Assembly: GCF_021026295.1 (NCBI RefSeq) | Contig: NZ_JAJNDA010000017.1 | Span: 62,001-126,000, forward strand | DNA length: 64,000 nt | Source: Actinomycetospora soli | GTDB lineage: Bacteria > Actinomycetota > Actinomycetes > Mycobacteriales > Pseudonocardiaceae | Reading direction: 5' to 3' | Shown: one piece after another, positions 34,719 to 43,079 of the stretch | How positions within the stretch are numbered: the stretch's first letter is position 1 | Layout of the letters: each line of letters starts with the position of its first letter | Notes under the pieces: generated by a model | Database searches by the model: none | The model's input: the letters and a program-made list of their open reading frames with translations, nothing else | Told to the model about the DNA's origin: nothing | Made by a program: the position numbers and the translations under genes

Positions 34719-37112
34719 TCAGGCGTCGCGCGATCCACCGCGGTCGGCGTCGCCCGAGGCGGCCGAACCGACGCGGTTCGGCGTGCCGTTCGGACGCGGT
34801 CGCGGGGTGGGGCTGGGCCCACCCTTGCGGCGCATGTCCACCGCGACGGTGTCGGCGTCCAGCCCGGCGGCGCGGGCGGGCGGGGTGTTCCCGCCCGGCG
34901 TGACGCTCGGGCTCGGCGACGACGAGCTCTTCGGCTTGATCGACACCGGCTTGCCGGGCGCGGGCCGCCGCGGTGTCGGGGAGGACGACGAGGGCGAGGT
35001 GCCGACCGTGGTGGTCGGGGCGTCCGAGGCCCCGTCCGAGCCCGCCGGCTTCGCAGCGGCGACCGACCCGTTGGCGGCCGGGGACGGCTTCGGGCCGGGG
35101 CCCGGCTTGCCCTGTCCGTTCTGGCCGTTGGTGGCGCCCTTCGCAGTCGGCGACGGCTTCGCCGCCCCGCCCGGGGTGGACGGCGAGGGTCCGGACTTGG
35201 CCGGACCGGACGGGGCCGGACCCGACGGGGCCTGACCGGACTGCCCCGCCTTGCCCGGTCCCGAGGCCGACTGCCCCGGGCCCGCCTGCGCCGCGGACGA
35301 GCCGCTCTGCGCCGGACCCGCACTCTTCGAGCCCTGCGGCCCGGCGGCGCCGTTCGGCCCGCCCGGCTTCGCGCCGGACTGCTGGGGACCCGACTGCTGC
35401 TGGCCCGACTGTTGCTGCCCGGCCGGCTTGGGTCCGCCCTGCTGGGGACCCGCCGCGCCGTTCGGCCCACCCGGCTTCGCGCCGGACTGCTGGGAACCCG
35501 ACTGCTGCTGGCCCGACTGCTGCTGCCCGGCCGGCTTCGGCCCGCCCTGCGGACCCACCGCGCCGTTCGGCCCACCCGGCTTCGCGCCGGACTGCTGCGG
35601 ACCCGACTGCTGCTGCCCGGCCGGCTTCGCGCCGGACTGCTGGGGACCCGACTGCTGGGGTCCCGACTGCTGCGGACCCGACTGCTGCGGACCCGACTGC
35701 TGCTGCCCGGCCGGCTTCGGCCCGCTCTGGGCCGGACCGGACTTCGGGGCGTTGCCGTTGGTGCCGGGCGTCGGCGTCCCGGGGCCCGACGGGCCCTGCC
35801 CGCGGCCACCGCCGGCCTGGCCGGCCACGCCGTTCGCGGTTCCCGCGTTCTGCGCGCCGGGGCTCGGCTTCGCACCACTGGAGGGGCTCGGCGACGCCGC
35901 TCCCCCCGCGGACGGCTTCGACGGGCCACCGGGGCCCGGTCGGCCGTTCTGGCCGACGGAACCGGACGAGCCGTTCTGCTGCGGGCCGGGCTTCTGGGCG
36001 CCGCTCCCGGACTTCGCCGCGGCGGCTGCCGCCGCGCCCGCGGCAGCAGCACCGGCCGCGCCGGCCGCGACCGCACCGGCCTTGCCCGCACCGCCGCTCT
36101 CGGAACCCGAGGCGGCCGAGGCGGCCGAGGGGGACGCAGCACCCTGCGACGCGGAGGTGCCCGAGGTCCCGGAACCACCGGTTCCCGGGGCTCCGGACGC
36201 CGCAGGCGCGGACCCGGACGAGCCGGACTCGCCGTCCCGGCCCCCCGGCGTGCGCTGGGCGGCGTCGGGCGAGCCCGACGCGGCCGCCTTGGCCGCGGCG
36301 AGCTGGGCCGCCGAGACGGGCGTGGTCGGCGTCGGGTCGACGGCCGGCTGCGGAGCCGGCGGCCCCGAGGGCCGCGGCGGCGGAGGCAGCGGGCGACCGG
36401 GCGGCGGGTAGTAGCCGGGCGGCGGCCCGAGGACGGGGTTCGCGCCGGTGGGCGGGCCCATCATCGGCGGCCGCGCCCCGTCCGGGTCGCTGGAGACCCA
36501 CGCCAGCACCCGGTTCCCGGTGCGGCGCACGGTCTGCGAGCCGTAGAGCACCACGCCCACGAGCACCAGCAGGAGCCCGGCGATCGCCCCGCCGGCCACC
36601 CGCAGCACCGAGCTCGACTGGCTCTGCGTCGGTGTCGACGGGTCGCCGGTGACGTCGGTGGTGATGCGCGGCGGCTGGCCCGGGGCCGGGGTCTCGAGGA
36701 CCTGGACCGCCTGGGTGAACGACTGGGTCACCGCCCGGGCGGAGCGCACGGCGTCGTCCGGGCTCGCGCCCTGGACGTCGATGGTGAGCACGGTCGTCTC
36801 GCTGCCGGCGTTCGCGGTGACCCGCGAGGCGAGGTCCGGCTCCGAGATGCCGAGCTGCTGGGCGGCCGGGCCGAGGACCTGGTCGCTGGTGACGAACTCG
36901 GCGTACGTCGACATCCGCTGGTTGACGTACTGGTTCGCGTTGTAGACCTCGTCGGCGTCCCCGCCCCCGCCGCCGGACACGAGGACCTGGGCCTGGGAGG
37001 TGTAACCCTGCCCCGACACGCGGAGGTCCACGACGAGTCCGACGACGGCGCCGAGCACGGCACCGAGCACGAGCACCCACCACGCCTTGCGTAGCGCTGA
37101 CGTCACGGTCAT
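34719..37112 (-). CDS. Wzz-like chain-length determinant with giant low-complexity tail
   Basis: A 797-residue protein. TM1 is at residues ~10-30 (WWVLVLGAVLGAVVGLVVDL). A ~135-residue extracellular domain with Wzz traits follows (YTSQAQVLV; YVNQRMSTYAEFVTS; VTANAGSETTVLTIDV; DDAVRSARAVTQSF). TM2 is at ~169-191. The remaining ~600 residues are cytoplasmic, made nearly only of Gly, Pro, Ser, Ala, Gln and Lys, with dozens of QQSGP units between about 464 and 624. No Walker motifs or Tyr cluster are present, so it is not a BY-kinase. Wzz proteins set polymer chain length. The tail may form condensates or scaffold enzymes (inference). The ATG at 37112 is preferred because AGGAG lies at good distance. 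A GTG at 37124 overlapping the upstream stop is possible. Confidence 0.85.
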   Translation of the reverse strand: MTVTSALRKAWWVLVLGAVLGAVVGLVVDLRVSGQGYTSQAQVLVSGGGGGDADEVYNANQYVNQRMSTYAEFVTSDQVLGPAAQQLGISEPDLASRVTANAGSETTVLTIDVQGASPDDAVRSARAVTQSFTQAVQVLETPAPGQPPRITTDVTGDPSTPTQSQSSSVLRVAGGAIAGLLLVLVGVVLYGSQTVRRTGNRVLAWVSSDPDGARPPMMGPPTGANPVLGPPPGYYPPPGRPLPPPPRPSGPPAPQPAVDPTPTTPVSAAQLAAAKAAASGSPDAAQRTPGGRDGESGSSGSAPAASGAPGTGGSGTSGTSASQGAASPSAASAASGSESGGAGKAGAVAAGAAGAAAAGAAAAAAAKSGSGAQKPGPQQNGSSGSVGQNGRPGPGGPSKPSAGGAASPSPSSGAKPSPGAQNAGTANGVAGQAGGGRGQGPSGPGTPTPGTNGNAPKSGPAQSGPKPAGQQQSGPQQSGPQQSGPQQSGPQQSGAKPAGQQQSGPQQSGAKPGGPNGAVGPQGGPKPAGQQQSGQQQSGSQQSGAKPGGPNGAAGPQQGGPKPAGQQQSGQQQSGPQQSGAKPGGPNGAAGPQGSKSAGPAQSGSSAAQAGPGQSASGPGKAGQSGQAPSGPAPSGPAKSGPSPSTPGGAAKPSPTAKGATNGQNGQGKPGPGPKPSPAANGSVAAAKPAGSDGASDAPTTTVGTSPSSSSPTPRRPAPGKPVSIKPKSSSSPSPSVTPGGNTPPARAAGLDADTVAVDMRRKGGPSPTPRPRPNGTPNRVGSAASGDADRGGSRDA

Positions 37113-37120
37113 CGGTGTGC

Positions 37121-39394
37121 TCACTCCTCCATGGTGCCTGCGGGGACGGCAGGACGTCGGGGGGGACCCGGCGGCGGCATCGGGACGGGTGCCCCGGGAG
37201 GCCCGGGTCGACGCGCTCCGAAGGTCGGTCGGATCGGCCACGGCGACCACGTGGCGAACGCGCCGAGCGCCGCCATGAGGGTGACCGTGGTGAGGATCGC
37301 GGGTCGGTCGACGAGCATCGTCTGCAGGCTGGACTGCGCCGCGAGACAGGCCAGGCCCATCCCGACGACCACCACCATCGGTGCGCCCGGGGATCGTCGA
37401 CGCCACGACAGCAGGACCGTCGAGAGGATCCGCGTGCCGGCGAACGCGTAGGCGAACAGCCCGAACACGCCCATGTAGAGCCAGATGCGCAGGTACTGGT
37501 TGTGGATGTACGGGCGCGGGTCGACGTACGGGCGGCTGAGGTCGTTGTTGTACTGCGGCAGCTCGCCGCCGTAGTACTGCCCGACGCCGACGCCCACGAA
37601 CGGCTGCCGTTCGAGCGTGGCGTAGGCGGCCGCGTTCTCCCGCAGCCGGTCCGGGAGGCTGTCCTCGCCGTAGGCCTGCCCGGTGACGACGCTCGTGGCC
37701 CGCAGCGCGATCGCCTCGGCCTGCCCGCCGGCCAGACCCGTGAGCGCCACGCTGAGGCCGACGGCCCCGACGACGACGAGCACCGCGGCGCGGCGGACGA
37801 GCCCCTTCGGCCCGTGCGTGACCGCCGCGACGGCGACGATCAGCAGGATCAGCGGCGCCCAGGTGGAGCGGTTGAAGCTGGCCGCCTCGTGCAGGACGCC
37901 GATGAGCACCAGCCCGATCCAGAGCCAGCGCGGCCGGCGCGGCATGAGCGCGGACAGCAGGAGGATGAGCAGGGGCGCCCACATGTCGAGCGTCGGCCCC
38001 GAGAGCCGGGCGACCGAGGAGGTGTCCGACCCCGTGATGACCGAGCTGCGCTCGTCGACGAGCAGGCGCGACCAGCCCATGGCCGCCGCGACGAGCACGA
38101 TCGAGCTGCAGACCCCGGCGATCGACAGCATCACCGAGATGAGCTGGTGCGGGCGGCGCGCGAAGGCGAAGTAGATCGGGAAGAAGGCCGCGACCACGAG
38201 CAGCGCCCGGTAGTTGTCGATCATCAGGCTGAACGACCCGCCGAGGGCCAGCGCGGCGACCGCGCCGATGGTCGCGGCGCCCAGGATGGCGATGATCGGC
38301 CACGTGAACAGCGGCCGCGGCGACCGGGCGATCCCCCGACCGCGCAGCAGCAGCACGAACGCGAGGACCAGGGACACCTCGAGCACCGTCGGCGTGACGG
38401 GTCCGAGCTTCACCAGGTCGACCTTCTCCGGGAAGACGCCGACCCCGGTGAACAGCAGCGCGGCCGACGACCAGCGCGGGTCGGCCTTCTTCCAGGTCCA
38501 CACGGCGGCCGCGAGCACCGGGATCAGCGGGAAGATCGCGAGCCCCGTCAACCCGTAGCCGACGATCGAGAGCGCGGCGATGCCGACGGTGACCTTGCCG
38601 ACCGGCGAGCGCAGCCCGTCGACGACCAGGCCCCGCAGCGCCTCGTGCATCACGGCCTGGTTGAGCTCGACCATGCGGCGGCGGGACCGGATGGTGAACG
38701 GGGCGAGGTCGCGCGACCAGCGCCCGGGGCGGAGCAGCGAGCACGCGAGCAGCGAGAGCACGAAGCCCGCGACCGCGCCGACGATGCCCCACCAGCGCGC
38801 CTGCTGGACGCCGTGGTCCACGGCCGGCCCGCCGGTGCTGACGACCCGGGCGGTCACCTTCGAGTCCGGCGAACCCGGGTAGCGCTCGCTGCCGACGACG
38901 ACGTCCGCGAGTGCCTGCGCCGCGGTGCCCGCGTCGGCCGAGACGGTCGCGGCGTCGTCCGAGGTCACCGTGACCTCGAGGATCTCGGTGGCGGTGAGGT
39001 GCTTCGAGGTGATGCTCACCGCGGCCGGGTCGAACGGCGTGTTGCCGGGCCGCGCCCCGATCTCCGCGGCGCGCCGGGCCACGGCCTCGCTGTCGCCGAG
39101 GGTCTCCCAGGTGCTGAGCCGGTCCTGCACGTAGCGCGAGCCGCGGGCGATGTTCTCGTCCGTCGGCATCGTCGAGTTGAAGACCACCTCGGACGTGCTC
39201 TGCCAGCGCCCCACCGAGGCGAACACCCCGGCGAAGGTGATGCCGCCCGCGAGCAGCGTCGTCAGCACCACCACGGCGGTGGCGACGCGGAGGTGCGGGC
39301 TGCTGCGCCGTCCCGTCGGCGGGCCGGGCTGCTGCCGCGGGGCCCGGGGCCCGGGCGCGGAGCCCGGGGGCCGGTGGGCCTCGACTGCCGTCAT
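37121..39394 (-). CDS. Fusion: Wzz-like domain + O-antigen ligase/polymerase (Wzy)
   Basis: A 757-residue membrane protein. After a Pro-rich start, a TM segment (VATAVVVLTTLLAGGITFAG, ~36-56) is followed by an extracellular domain with chain-length-determinant traits (STSEVVFNS; YVQDRLSTWETLGDSEAVA; ILEVTVTSDDAATVSADAGT), then a second TM (about 203-222). From ~270 onward come ten or more TM segments and a periplasmic loop with RENAAAYATLERQPFVGVGV and IHNQYLRIWLYMG, the typical O-antigen ligase/polymerase (Wzy_C) signature (GVGxGxY; HNxYL). One protein thus joins length control and polymerisation. Its stop lies eight bases from the start of the second Wzz-like gene, forming a two-gene unit. 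Confidence 0.85.
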   Translation of the reverse strand: MTAVEAHRPPGSAPGPRAPRQQPGPPTGRRSSPHLRVATAVVVLTTLLAGGITFAGVFASVGRWQSTSEVVFNSTMPTDENIARGSRYVQDRLSTWETLGDSEAVARRAAEIGARPGNTPFDPAAVSITSKHLTATEILEVTVTSDDAATVSADAGTAAQALADVVVGSERYPGSPDSKVTARVVSTGGPAVDHGVQQARWWGIVGAVAGFVLSLLACSLLRPGRWSRDLAPFTIRSRRRMVELNQAVMHEALRGLVVDGLRSPVGKVTVGIAALSIVGYGLTGLAIFPLIPVLAAAVWTWKKADPRWSSAALLFTGVGVFPEKVDLVKLGPVTPTVLEVSLVLAFVLLLRGRGIARSPRPLFTWPIIAILGAATIGAVAALALGGSFSLMIDNYRALLVVAAFFPIYFAFARRPHQLISVMLSIAGVCSSIVLVAAAMGWSRLLVDERSSVITGSDTSSVARLSGPTLDMWAPLLILLLSALMPRRPRWLWIGLVLIGVLHEAASFNRSTWAPLILLIVAVAAVTHGPKGLVRRAAVLVVVGAVGLSVALTGLAGGQAEAIALRATSVVTGQAYGEDSLPDRLRENAAAYATLERQPFVGVGVGQYYGGELPQYNNDLSRPYVDPRPYIHNQYLRIWLYMGVFGLFAYAFAGTRILSTVLLSWRRRSPGAPMVVVVGMGLACLAAQSSLQTMLVDRPAILTTVTLMAALGAFATWSPWPIRPTFGARRPGPPGAPVPMPPPGPPRRPAVPAGTMEE

Positions 39395-39637
39395 GCCACG
39401 CGTCCCATCCCTCGATCGTGTCGGTCCGGCCGTACGGTTCCCGTCACACGTCCGCCCGCGACGATGCCTCGGCCGGACGGCGGCGTCGGCCGCTCCCGCC
39501 CGGGCAGTCTAGGGCCGCCCCCCGACAGCACGGTCACCCGCCGGTGGGCGGGGCCGTCCGGAGCGACCGTTCCGCAAGACGCCGCGCCGCCCGCGGACGT
39601 GCGTCCCCGGTGACGTGGGTCACCTCGCGTGCCCGTC

Positions 39638-40798
39638 TCAGGCCCGTCGTTCGGCCACCCGCACCACGGGGTCGACGACGACCCAGCGCCCGCCGGCGGC
39701 CTCCACCTCCGGGATGCGGCCGCGCATCTCCTCGAGCAGGTCGGTGACGAACAGGACGACCTCGTCCGGTCCGCGGCGCGCCACCTCGTCGGGGCCCACG
39801 ATCGGCACCGGCACACCGGGGAAGCGTCGTCCCTGCTTGCCCGGCGACCCGTCGGCCACCGCCGGCAGCAGGTCCGGCCCGATCCGCGCCCGGTTGAGCA
39901 GCGGCACGGCCCGCGACGCCGCGGCGTACCCGAGCACCGAGCGCCCGGCGTCGCGCACGGCCCGGAGGTGCTCGGCCAGGGCGTCCGCGCTCGCGGCCGT
40001 CGCGCCCTCGAGGGTCCCGACGACCGCGGGGTCGAGCACCCCGGCGGCCGTCTCCGCCTCGACGAGCGCCGCCACCGACGCCGGGTCGGCGGGGCCGCCC
40101 ACCCCGGTCCGCCGGGCGGCCAGCAGCACGGTCCCGCCGTAGAGGTCGAACCGGAACGCGTGCGTGGCCTCGAACCCGACCTCCTCGAGCATCCGCACCA
40201 GCACCGGCGTCGAGTAGTAGGCGAAGTGCCCGTGCCGCAGCGCGTTCCACCCGCCGTCGGCGACGATCGCGGCCAGCGTGTGGAACTGCAGCAGCAGCGT
40301 GCCCTCGGGTGCCACCGCCGCCGCCCGTCGGGCGAGGCCCGCGGCCTGGTCGGCGTCGTGCATCAGCCCGAAGCAGTCGATGACGAGGTCGGCGCCCGCG
40401 CCCTCGTCGACCGGGGCGAGCCCGACGGCGTCGAGCAGGTCCAGCCACGACCCGCCGTGCGGGCTGCCGAACTCCGTCACCGTCGTCCGGGCCGTCCCGT
40501 CGGGCGCCGTCAGCAGCCCGGCGCCGCGCACCCGGTCCACCGCGTCCCGCGCCTGGTCGACCATCGCCTGCGGCTCCGCCCCCCGCGGCTCCTCCGGCGT
40601 GGTCGGGTCCTCGGCGAGGTTGGCCAGGCCGCACCCGGAGCACAGCCACATCCGCAGCGGGTGGACCGGGTCCGGGCCCGGGTCGTCGAGCGCGGGGAAG
40701 TGGTCGGCCGCGGGCTGGTCACCGAGGTCGAGCACCAGCGTGCCCTCGGTGGAGCCGCACCAGCGGCAGGTGACGGTGGCGGAGACCTCGCGGGTCAC
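39638..40798 (-). CDS. C-methyltransferase-like protein with zinc-binding N-terminus, degenerate active site
   Basis: A 386-residue protein of the NovU/TylCIII type. An N-terminal zinc module (CRWCG...LCSGCG), a central SAM-methyltransferase-like domain and a C-terminal Rossmann-like domain (GRSVLGYAAASRAVPLLN; VVLFVTDLLEEMRGRI) are recognisable. The usual SAM loop (E-x-x-S-N-D-G) appears here as TEFGSPHGGSWLDLL, and the catalytic H-E-H becomes RHGHFAYYS, with Gly in place of the Glu. These enzymes methylate C-3 of keto-deoxysugars. This copy may be altered or inactive. The GTG start follows GGAAGGACC and is divergent, 50 bases from the RmlC-like gene. Confidence 0.75.
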   Translation of the reverse strand: MTREVSATVTCRWCGSTEGTLVLDLGDQPAADHFPALDDPGPDPVHPLRMWLCSGCGLANLAEDPTTPEEPRGAEPQAMVDQARDAVDRVRGAGLLTAPDGTARTTVTEFGSPHGGSWLDLLDAVGLAPVDEGAGADLVIDCFGLMHDADQAAGLARRAAAVAPEGTLLLQFHTLAAIVADGGWNALRHGHFAYYSTPVLVRMLEEVGFEATHAFRFDLYGGTVLLAARRTGVGGPADPASVAALVEAETAAGVLDPAVVGTLEGATAASADALAEHLRAVRDAGRSVLGYAAASRAVPLLNRARIGPDLLPAVADGSPGKQGRRFPGVPVPIVGPDEVARRGPDEVVLFVTDLLEEMRGRIPEVEAAGGRWVVVDPVVRVAERRA

Positions 40799-40807
40799 GG
40801 GGGGTCC

Positions 40808-40822
40808 TTCCTGACGGCGGGT
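40808..40822 (+). repeat. Copy of the dispersed 15-bp motif TTCCYGACGRCGGGT
   Basis: This copy lies between two divergent genes. Other plus-strand copies or near-copies start at 5862, 8084, 16716, 19702, 23983, 26619, 29179, 44362, 55491, 59672 and 62655, with one minus-strand copy at 95-109. The core CCCGACGRCGGG is almost palindromic. Confidence 0.7.
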
Positions 40823-40848
40823 CGATGCGTGCTGGGAGGGTGGTGGCC

Positions 40849-41388
40849 ATGGAGGTTCGCACGAGCGCGATCGACGGTGTCCTGGTGTTCGTCCCCACGC
40901 CCCACCGGGACGACCGCGGGTTCTTCACCCGCACGTTCGACACCGCGATCGGCGCGGAGCACGGCGTCGACCTCGGTGCCCTGGCCCAGGACAGCCAGTC
41001 CCGGTCCCGCGCGGGCACGATCCGCGGGATGCACGGCCGGCGCGGGGCCGGCGAGGCGAAGCTGGTCCGGGTGGCGCACGGGGCGGTGCACGACGTGCTG
41101 GTCGACGCCCGCCGGGGGTCCCCGACCTTCGGCACCGTCGCGAGCTTCCGGCTCGACGACGTCGACCACCACCACCTGTACGTGCCCGCCGGGCTGCTGC
41201 ACGGCTTCCAGGCGATCACCGACGCCGACGTCTGCTACCGCATCGACCGGCCGCACGCGCCCGGCGAGGACATCGGGGTGGCCCACGACGACCCCGACCT
41301 GGCCATCACCTGGCCGGTCGAGGTCACCGCGATCTCCGAGCGCGACCGGACGGCCGGCTCGTGGAAGGACCTGGTGGAGACGCTCTAG
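40849..41388 (+). CDS. dTDP-4-dehydrorhamnose 3,5-epimerase-like protein
   Basis: A 179-residue cupin enzyme. RDDRGFFTRTFD, TIRGMHGRRGAGEAKLVRVA, VLVDARRGSPTFG and LYVPAGLLHGFQAI follow the RmlC pattern in order and spacing, and DPDLAITWP matches the end of the fold. It epimerises C-3 and C-5 of a 4-keto-6-deoxy-hexose nucleotide. rmlA, rmlB and rmlD are absent from the window, so it either relies on genes elsewhere or acts on another keto-sugar. The ATG at 40849 has GGGAGGG upstream. Its stop (TAG) interlocks with the stop of the converging epimerase gene. Confidence 0.8.
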   Translation: MEVRTSAIDGVLVFVPTPHRDDRGFFTRTFDTAIGAEHGVDLGALAQDSQSRSRAGTIRGMHGRRGAGEAKLVRVAHGAVHDVLVDARRGSPTFGTVASFRLDDVDHHHLYVPAGLLHGFQAITDADVCYRIDRPHAPGEDIGVAHDDPDLAITWPVEVTAISERDRTAGSWKDLVETL

Positions 41389-42410
41389 ACGGGCCGCAGC
41401 GTCGCGTCCAGCGTCCCGGCCTCCTGGCGGGCGTGGAGCACGGCGAGGCGGGTGAAGCGCCGGTCGAACGACTCCTGGGTGAGGCCGCGCGCCCGGTACT
41501 CCCGCAGCAGCTCGGCGGCGCCGTCGGCGACCGACCAGGCGGCGCGGAACTCCGGCAGTTCCTTCTCGATCCGCGAGAAGTCCACGCGGTAGGAGCGCGG
41601 GTCGCCGCCGGTCTCCCCGGTGACGATCAGCTCCGCCTCGGGGACGGCGACCTTCACGGCCTCGGCGATGTCGCGGACCTGCACGTTGTTGTCGGTGCGG
41701 CCCACGTTGAACGCCCGCGCCCGCACGACCTCGGCCGGCGCCTCCATCGCCGCGATGGCGGCGGAGACGATGTCGCGGCCGTGGCACAGCGGGCGCCACG
41801 GCGTGCCGTCGCTCATCACGAGGATGCGGCCGGAGAGCACCGCGTGGCCGACCAGGTTGTTCAGCACGATGTCGGCGCGCAGGCGCGGCGAGAAGCCGAA
41901 CGCGGTCGCGTTGCGCATCGAGACCGGGACGAACTCCTCCGACGCCAGGTCCACCAGGTCGGACTCGACGCGCACCTTGGACTCGGCGTAGGGGGTCACC
42001 GGCTTCATCGGCGCCTCCTCGTCGAGCACGTCGGCGGTCCCGGAGGCGCCGTACACCGAGCAGGTCGAGGCGTAGACGAAGCGCCCGACGCCGGCCTCCT
42101 TCGCCAGCCGCGCGAGCCGCGTCGAGGCGTGGTGGTTGATGTCGTAGGTGTGCTCGGGGGCGAGCGAGCCCAGCGGGTCGTTCGACAGCGCCGCGAGGTG
42201 GATCACGGCGTCGAAGCCCTGCAGCTGCTCGACGGTGACGTCGCGCAGGTCGACGGCGAGCGCCGCCGGGTCGGGCTGCTCCAGGGAGCCGAGGACGCAG
42301 TCGGCGTACAGCCCGGAGTCGAGGCCGACGACCTCGTGGCCCGCCGCGGCGAGCATCGGGGAGGCCAGGGTCCCCAGGTAGCCCTGGTGGCCGGTCAGCA
42401 GGACGCGCAC
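41385..42410 (-). CDS. NAD-dependent sugar epimerase/dehydratase
   Basis: A 341-residue extended short-chain dehydrogenase. VRVLLTGHQGYLGTLA is the NAD loop (GxxGxxG), HLAALSNDPLGSL follows, VYASTCSVYG holds the catalytic Ser/Thr region, and PYAESKVRVESDL holds the Tyr-x3-Lys pair. DGTPWRPLCHGRDIVSA and FNVGRTDNNVQVRDIA are typical of nucleotide-sugar epimerases clustered with cytidylyltransferase genes. The likely role is epimerisation or dehydration of a CDP- or dTDP-sugar made with the RfbF-like enzyme. The start is GTG at 42410, nine bases after a GGAG. The gene follows the PIG-L gene by 23 bases. Confidence 0.8.
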   Translation of the reverse strand: MRVLLTGHQGYLGTLASPMLAAAGHEVVGLDSGLYADCVLGSLEQPDPAALAVDLRDVTVEQLQGFDAVIHLAALSNDPLGSLAPEHTYDINHHASTRLARLAKEAGVGRFVYASTCSVYGASGTADVLDEEAPMKPVTPYAESKVRVESDLVDLASEEFVPVSMRNATAFGFSPRLRADIVLNNLVGHAVLSGRILVMSDGTPWRPLCHGRDIVSAAIAAMEAPAEVVRARAFNVGRTDNNVQVRDIAEAVKVAVPEAELIVTGETGGDPRSYRVDFSRIEKELPEFRAAWSVADGAAELLREYRARGLTQESFDRRFTRLAVLHARQEAGTLDATLRPV

Positions 42411-42433
42411 GTGCAACAGCTCCGTTCGGTGTT

Positions 42434-43078
42434 CTAGACACCCACCAGCAGGCGGGTCGGGTGGAAGCCCTCGGCGTAGCGGACCCCGGCCTGCACCCCG
42501 CGGATCCGCGCGAGGCCGCGGAAGGCCTCGTCGTCGAACCAGGTGCGACCGGTCTGCGAGGGGTAGTGCTCGTGCAGCAGCCGGATCTTGTCGTCCACGG
42601 CCTCCTGCGACAGCGGCCACAGCAGCGGCGGCTGCGCGAGGTCGGGCTCGGCCTTGAGGATCTCGTAGCCGAGCGTCGCGTGGTCGCGGAAGACGGTGGG
42701 GACGAGCCGGGCCAGCTCGCGGTGGTCCTGGTGGTCGTCGGCGCGGTGGCCGGCGAGCACCAGGTCGGGCTCGGTGGTGCGCCGGAAGGTCTCCAGCGCC
42801 TCCTTGGCCCGGTTCCAGTGGTGGGGCAGGCGCCCGTCGGGCATGTCCAGCACGGTGACCTCGAGCGAGGCCCCGGGGCAGAACGCGGCGAGCGCCGCGC
42901 GCTCCTCGGCCTCCCGGGGCGTGCCGCCCCCGGAGAGCACGAGCGCCCGCACCCGCAGCCCGGGCCGGGCACGGCAGATCGTCAGGAGCGTGCCGCCCGC
43001 GCCGATCGGGATGTCGTCGCAGTGCGCACCCAGCAGGACGAGCTCGTCGAGGCGCTCCGGGACCAGCCGCCGCATCAC
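42434..43078 (-). CDS. PIG-L/LmbE family deacetylase
   Basis: A 214-residue zinc-dependent N-deacetylase. VLLGAHCDDIPIGAGG carries the Ala-His-x-Asp-Asp metal site (His19, Asp21, Asp22) and AGHRADDHQDHREL supplies the second His cluster. The family removes acetyl from N-acetylated sugars (GlcNAc-PI, mycothiol precursor) and in glycan clusters may act on a lipid- or nucleotide-linked amino sugar. The start is GTG at 43078 with an ATG immediately after. Only one base separates it from the RfbF-like stop, so it is translationally coupled in the five-gene leftward operon (46954 to 41385). Confidence 0.85.
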   Translation of the reverse strand: MMRRLVPERLDELVLLGAHCDDIPIGAGGTLLTICRARPGLRVRALVLSGGGTPREAEERAALAAFCPGASLEVTVLDMPDGRLPHHWNRAKEALETFRRTTEPDLVLAGHRADDHQDHRELARLVPTVFRDHATLGYEILKAEPDLAQPPLLWPLSQEAVDDKIRLLHEHYPSQTGRTWFDDEAFRGLARIRGVQAGVRYAEGFHPTRLLVGV

Positions 43079-43079
43079 G

